Source of the DNA: Hedera helix
Taxonomy: Eukaryota; Streptophyta; Magnoliopsida; Apiales; Araliaceae
Length of the DNA stretch: 64,000 nucleotides
Reading direction: 5' to 3'
Assembly (NCBI GenBank): GCA_947179155.2
Contig: OX359278.1
Location: forward strand, 17,455,996 to 17,519,995
The position numbers and the translations under genes were made by a program. Each line of letters starts with the position of its first letter. Position 1 is the stretch's first letter. Under the pieces are notes generated by a model. It worked only from the letters and a program-made list of their open reading frames with translations, ran no database searches and had not been told where the DNA came from. Below are positions 58,268 through 64,000 of the stretch, piece after piece.

Positions 58268-58590
58268 CATCTGCAGCCTGCAAAGGTATGTGTTCTCCCC
58301 ACTACATAATGCTCAACCGTTTAAAGCTCCATAAAGTGTCTTTAAGCTTTAATTACAATCTGTATGTATAGCTTTTTAATGGGTATTCCTTAATTTGAAA
58401 AAATAACTAGATATTATGGTGTTTTTCTCAGTTCTATGAACCATATGCTCATACATATATTTGTAGTTTCTTTTTCTTTTTTTTTCTTTCCCAGTAAATC
58501 GTGAGAACAGAGGAGTTGCAGTTACATTTTGCTCAAGTAGTAAGCTTTTGAGATCTCTGGAAAGAAGGATTACCTCTTGTCAGATTTCCA
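58264..58590 (+). other. LOL1 5' untranslated region with likely intron
   Basis: CTGCAAAG|GTATGTG at 58285/58286 and TTTCCCAG at 58494 make a good donor and acceptor for a leader intron (58286-58494), which is common in this gene family. The transcription start is unknown. Confidence 0.5.
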
Positions 58591-61256
58591 ATGCCAGTCC
58601 CTCTTGCTCCATATCCTACTCCTCCAGTTCCATTCACACCACCTGCAAATGGTATGGTACTGAATTCTGAACTTCTTTTTATCCTGAAAAAATAAAGAAT
58701 GCTAAACAATTGAGTTGCCAAGAAAATAAAAGATGAGTGTCACAGGATGCAGAGCTTATACAGTTAAAACATCCCATTCATTAAAATTTCTTAATTACCA
58801 AACAAGGTTTAATCATCCAGAGGATGATATTCCAGGCTCTTCACATCAGATAAGTCATGAGACAACTTTAGCATAATTGAATGCAATAGAGAGCTGTAAA
58901 AAATAGGAATCAGATCCACTTCACATTTTTGCACTTTAAATATATATAATTTCAAATTTCAAGACAGGATACATGCCATATATACTTAAAATTGCATCGA
59001 AACAGAGTGGCCAATTCTTTTGATTAGTCTACCCATCTTCTATAATCCCAACAAATATTGGTTGATAATCAGGTTCGCAAAGTCACCTTGTTTGTTCTGG
59101 ATGTCGAAACCTTTTACTCTATCCAGTTGGAGCAACCTCAGTATGCTGTGCTGTTTGCAATGCAGTTACAGCTGTGCCACCTCCAGGTATGTATCATTTG
59201 TCTCGTCTGTGGTTTTTGAACACTTTCAATCTCTGTTACAATGAAAGAAATGGGAAGGAAAAAATAAATAAACATAAAAATCTCCCATTTAGATTTTTAT
59301 ACCAAAAAAGAAAGAAATAGGATGAAAAGATCCTTTCATACCAATTTTTCTTTCGCCAAAACACCAAAAAAATATTCTATGTTTTGAAATACTCATTTTC
59401 CATATATGCTACAATTTGGCGCCTGAACAGGCACTGAAATGGCTCAGTTAGTCTGTGGAGGCTGCCACACATCACTCATGTACATTCGCGGGGCAACAAG
59501 TGTACAGTGTTCTTGTTGTCACACTGTCAATTTAGCTTTGGAAGGTATAAAACTCTTTCCGTTAAAAGCCATTATGAAATCTGTGCAATATTTTACAAAG
59601 ATCTTCTTGTACTTAGTAATCTATCATTGCAGCAAATCAAGTAGCACATGTCAACTGTGGAAACTGTCGCATGTTGCTGATGTATCAGTATGGAGCACGA
59701 TCTGTGAAATGTGCAGTGTGCAATTTTGTTACATCAGTGGGGGTGAGTATAAAGTTCCTCTTCCTTCACCCTTCAATTAAAGTGAGTAGATTGATGAATT
59801 AGACAAATCTAATCTAAAAATATATAAGACTTTTCTGATAGGGAATAAGAAGCAGCTCAAGATTCTTTATCCCTTGCGCTAAAAGGGAAGAAAGAATGGC
59901 ACAAAAAGAAACAAGGTTAAATTTCATATTCTAGGATCATATAGAGATTGATACCTGTTCTTATGCCAAAAAGCTATAGCACTTAACTAGAGATCCTTGC
60001 TAGTGATGCTCGGATAGGGAAAGCAAGTTAGATACCAATGTGCTCTTGACAATCAATAGCTTTAAACTGCATATCTGTTAGAACTTCAAGCTATACAGTA
60101 TAGGTTAAAAATCATATGACCGTCTCAATAGTTTCTTTTTTGGGTCATTTTAGTCCATCACATGCACACCAAAAAGGTTATGAATGAAGGTTTTGATATG
60201 AAACCATAGTACAAACTCCCCACTTAAATACTTAGCGTCCCCGTCAAGCCAAACACATAGCGCCACATAGCCCAGAATCTTCATATCTTTAGCTATTGTG
60301 GGATAATATTGTGCCCCCGTCTCCGGTTCTATATCTATTGTGGGATAATACCAGTCGCTTGGGTTGAATTCCTAGTCCGAATCAAATCATATCGTACCAA
60401 GGCACCCAATCTATTGTCTCAGTAAATCTTCTTAGGTCATCTTATCACACTACAAGCTTACCCAAAAAGTCATGACTAAATGTACTAATAGTTGGTTGAG
60501 ATCTTAATAGTTGGTTGAGATCTTATATACATATCAAACTATCCCACATATTTCGATATGGGACTGGAATGTTACAATAACAATGTCCTCGTTATTGATA
60601 TATTGATCGGGCAACCAAGTGAGATAGAATTACGGTTGAAAGTTTTAGAGAATGTAGAGAATCAGAACTGATTTGAAATCTGACGATCATAAAGCCTTTT
60701 CTTTCCTAACAAGTCATTACTTCCAAGTACTTGAGTTCAGTATGCTCAAATCCTCCACAGAACAAATCAGAAACCAAAACATCTAGGATTTTGGGATCAT
60801 ATTGTTGTTTAACTTGTTTCAAGCAATAGCAACTTATTAGTTGTGTCCTTGCTCTGCTTCCCCACATATCAATCTTATATTTCTTGTAAATTATATTTGT
60901 TTTGATATTGTCAAAATACACTAAGATTAACTTCAAACCTTATTGAAGACACTAAATTATGCACTCAGAATTAGTAGATATTTAAATTACATAAAGATGC
61001 TGCATCCTCAAGGAACTTGGGTCATAGTGAGGTGCTAAATCATTCTTGTCAAATGAATATGGTGGTGTTATTTCAGTTCTTCTACTTGTATCCCTCCTAA
61101 AGTTTGACAATTTGTGTGCAACAAAAATAAAAAGTAAAACAATCAGTTACAGGCTATAGGTTTCCTTGTTTGTGTTTGTATCTCACTGTATGTGTGTTCT
61201 ATCGAATCATGCTGCAGGCATCGACGAGCACTACTGAACAGAAATTCAACAGCTAA
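58591..61256 (+). CDS. LOL1: LSD1-type zinc finger protein, LOL1-like
   Basis: Plant zinc-finger regulator related to LSD1, a family that tunes programmed cell death and stress responses; LOL1-type members act as positive regulators in Arabidopsis. Coding exons 58591-58651, 59073-59186, 59431-59544, 59633-59742 and 61218-61256 join in phase (438 nt, 145 aa) with GT-AG introns. The proline-rich start MPVPLAPYPTPPVPF is typical of LOL1. Three zf-LSD1 fingers of form CX2C-X14-CX2C lie at residues 28-49 (CSGCRNLLLYPVGATS...), 67-88 (CGGCHTSLMYIRGATS...) and 105-126 (CGNCRMLLMYQYGARS...). Each sits in its own exon, so exon and domain borders coincide. The tail ends TEQKFNS. All twelve cysteines are present. 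The split between LOL1 and other members is by overall wording; no search was run. Confidence 0.93.
59743..61217 (+). other. LOL1 intron 4
   Basis: 1475 bp. A stretch at about 60080-60600 has repeat-like wording, including TTAATAGTTGGTTGAGATC in tandem (60488-60525) and a duplicated CTATTGTGGGATAATA. Possibly a decayed insertion. No exon. Confidence 0.5.
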
Positions 61257-63542
61257 ATCATGAATCCCTAGCAACGCAACCTATTGAATCACTAAAAAAG
61301 AAGATATTGTTTCTCCTGGTTACATGTATAGAGTTATTTTTCCCTTGCTTGAGTTTTACAATGAATAAGCAGTTTTGGCAGGTTGCTTGTATGAGAGGTA
61401 TCATATAAGAGGACTTCAAAGTTGTGAGAGTGGTTGAAAAGTTTCTCCTAGTAGATGTGAATCTGTGGAATTAATTACAAGATGTGATGTTATTTTAATA
61501 CTTTTGTCAATATAAACACTAAACTGTTTACACCAATCAATATAAGGAGAGAAATAGCATGACTTGAACAAGCCTGGAAAATGACACTGGGAAACAAAGA
61601 GATAAGCACAGAGAGAAAAAGAATCCTGTGACTGAATAATATAGACCAAGAGATTTGACTTCAGCTATTAGCTAGTTTGGCGAGTCATAAAAATCTTCAA
61701 TAAAGGCAAATAAAACTTGGAAAAGCAGAAGCAACAAATCGTAACTGTAGAGCTCTGATGTTAACATTTACCAGATAACTATCTGGTTGTGTTTTCAAGA
61801 TTATTGAAAAATAGGAAGCTTTCTGATTAGCCAGACTTTAAAGAGAGAGAATTATAGTTGAGATAATGTGTAACAAATACCTGTCCGATCAAGTCTTCTT
61901 TATGGTTTAAATAAAAAATAACACCCATTTAGTTTTTTTTGGTCCTCCTAACATAATTCCAAAGGGATTTAAGTATAATGGGTACTGTCATCAATTTGTA
62001 GAACTCTATCACAACTCCCAACCACTCAAACTCAGAAGAAGAAAACGGAAAATAGCTTATGGATGGAAATCATCACTCACTTGAGGAAAACTTTTGCTTT
62101 AACTAATTTGGTCTTCTCCTAATATACTACATGTTTTCACAATTTTTCTCGCTCCGCTAAAAAATAATACATCCATTTTACAGAAAGCATCCCACTTCCT
62201 AGAAAATAAAAATAAAAATTCCCTCAAAAGAGTCCACTTTTAGCGGTAATAGTATAAAATGACACAATGTACTCAAATTTGTCATCATAATTTTATTATC
62301 ATATCACACTACAAAACTATCAACTCATTATTTTTTGGGTATACATATAACAAAACATATCCTTAATATTCGCAAATCATACTCTTTTGTAGAAAGGAGA
62401 GAGTATAATACCATTTGTCTATTCATATTTCTGGTCTACACAAAACAGCCTACCCTACTCCATAATAAGGAAAGGGGGAAGGGTGGTTGTTGCATTTTCG
62501 AGTTTGTGAGGCTCGAGCCATGTCCAAGTGCAGGTATGGGGTTTGCTTTCCAACTAGGAGGATACACTCAATACCGTGTTCATATTAACGATTGACTTCA
62601 ACCTTTTTTAATGGTTAACAGTTCAGGATAAGATTTTTTTGGTACTTTTTATGGATTCAAGACAGGTTGTCCATGTCAAGCCAGCATGGGTATAGCCTAC
62701 TTCCGTCAATTGCTTAAAATATGGTCGGCGATGATAATTAAAGCTATAGCCTTTTCAAGTCATTACTTTTATAGAAACTTCAAGAAATAAATAACTAAGA
62801 AATACTCGGCTTTTTGCATGTCGATGTCACCTCGTTATCTCTTCTTATCCAAATCTTACATTCAGCAAAACCATATAGGGCCTATATCATTCTCCCATAG
62901 TTATGTGAAGTACTTCATGATTAACAAGGCCTTGCCGTTTATGATTTTATTTTATTTTTTAATTTTTTATTGTCAAACGAATAGGCTTTATATGTGAATT
63001 ATTTTTAAGGCTTTATATGTGCATTTAATATAAGGTTGTCTGATTCAAAAGTTATTAAATGAATAAATTTGGAATTTGCCTACAAGATGATTGCATATAT
63101 TATTAATATTATAACTAGACCAATGTGTGATTCGGCCAAATCCATCCACAACTTCATATGCTATTCATCCATTTGCTCGGAAACCAAACAGAGATCGAGA
63201 AGTTTTCCAACGATAAAAAAACAATCGCTCTCTCGCCAGCTAAACTATCTAGTCTTGGGTAATACTCTGTTTGGTCTTCTAAAATAGGAAATGGGTATGC
63301 ACATTTTATACTTCGAAGCATAATAAAATTGCTCTGTACTTCTAACTATCTCCAAGGAAAAAAGGGCCCAAGGTTGGCCAACACGTAAAGGGTAATTATG
63401 GTACAAAAAGGCTAAAGTTGAGGCAGAAAATATCAATAACATATTACATACATAAATACAAACAATAAGGGTAAGAATATGATAATACACATAGCAGTGT
63501 CACTCTACTTGTCCTCACTTCTAATTAACTATTCGACACACC
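61257..63542. other. LOL1 3' region and intergenic DNA
   Basis: LOL1 3' untranslated sequence, with AATGAATAAG near 61360 as a weak poly(A)-type signal, then AT-rich DNA between two convergent genes. Nothing else supported. Confidence 0.45.
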
Positions 63543-63808
63543 TTACTCATCACCCATAGCTAACTCCAGCGCATAGTCATCCCTTTCCTGCAACAAAAAC
63601 AGATTGAAAAATGTAAATAAAAGAAGAGAGAGTAAAATTATATACCTTAAATGGTGCTGCTTCAGTCTCTTTCTTAATCACTTCTCACCTTTTCCGCTTA
63701 ACTAACTTTTTTTTTATTTGGATAAAGGAAGTTTTTTCAACAACTTTAATGAACAGGACTTACGATAGGTCCTCGCGCAAAATATCTTCCAAATTGAAGC
63801 CAGTAAAC
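63543..63808 (-). CDS. Unidentified gene, 3' exons
   Basis: Minus strand. The penultimate clear exon is 63764-63808 (acceptor TACTGCAG, donor GTAAGT), encoding VYWLQFGRYFARGPI in full codons. The last exon is 63543-63587 (acceptor TTGTTGCAG), encoding ERDDYALELAMGDE and a stop. Both are 45 bp and phase 0. Between them, complement 63646-63666 could be a 21-bp micro-exon (TEAAPFK) with a good donor (GTATAT) but a weak acceptor. I do not recognise the protein; splice signals and protein-like wording make a real gene likely. The rest lies right of the window. It is convergent with LOL1. Confidence 0.6.
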
Positions 63809-63944
63809 CTGCAGTAAAATGGATATCATATTCCCATGACCTAAATGAACAAGAGATGAAACTGAACTATAAGCAGAATTTCAGCATGAAGTTTTATTAA
63901 GAACTGGTGTGGCATTATGGATATAATTTCTTTCCATGTATAAC

Positions 63945-63951
<7 letters not shown>

Positions 63952-64000
<49 letters not shown>
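63952..64000. repeat. (GA)n microsatellite at window edge
   Basis: Uninterrupted AG units to the last base; true length unknown because the window ends here. Confidence 0.95.

Overview
The window is AT-rich nuclear DNA from a flowering plant, most likely a eudicot. It shows split genes with GT-AG introns, plant gene families and many plant-type LTR retrotransposons. Four host genes can be supported. (1) An AP-2 complex mu subunit gene (AP2M) lies on the minus strand: exon 1 at 11977-12059 and exon 2 at 2330-2507, with the rest beyond the left edge. (2) A complete plant EYES ABSENT-type phosphatase gene (EYA) lies on the plus strand: five exons from 35642 to 51447, 305 aa. (3) A complete LSD1-type zinc-finger gene closest to LOL1 lies on the plus strand: five coding exons from 58591 to 61256, 145 aa. 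(4) The last two or three exons of an unidentified minus-strand gene lie at 63543-63808.

Layout. 1-12059 is AP2M. Its 9.5 kb first intron holds a Ty1/copia element (3177-8265), a Mutator-like long-TIR element (9171-11134) and a Stowaway MITE (11292-11523). 12060-15751 is intergenic, with a minus-strand copia LTR fragment. 15752-34572 is one nested transposon complex. A long-LTR Ty3/gypsy element (2.45 kb LTRs) is interrupted by a 5'-truncated SIRE/Maximus-like copia element, which carries a 3.1 kb LTR and an open 654-codon extra gene. Its 3' LTR is also split by a 2.8 kb solo LTR of a related family. 35642-51447 is EYA. Its 9.1 kb second intron holds a hAT-like MITE, an RT-less Ty3/gypsy derivative and a Stowaway MITE. 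Its fourth intron holds a tandem duplication in which one copy is split by a Helitron. 51448-58590 is AT-rich intergenic DNA with a small Helitron, MITE-like pieces and microsatellites. 58591-61256 is LOL1, and the right edge enters the unidentified gene.

The host genes have unrelated jobs (clathrin-mediated endocytosis, HAD-type phosphatase, cell-death zinc-finger regulator) and show no sign of forming a pathway. Most of the window's structure is transposon biology. Several insertions are dated or proven within the sequence itself by target-site duplications, LTR pairs or an adjacent empty-site paralogue. I found no tRNA, rRNA or CRISPR array and no clearly new protein system. The most unusual signal is a 9-bp word (TCGTAGAGT/ACTCTACGA) repeated in both orientations through the SIRE-like element.
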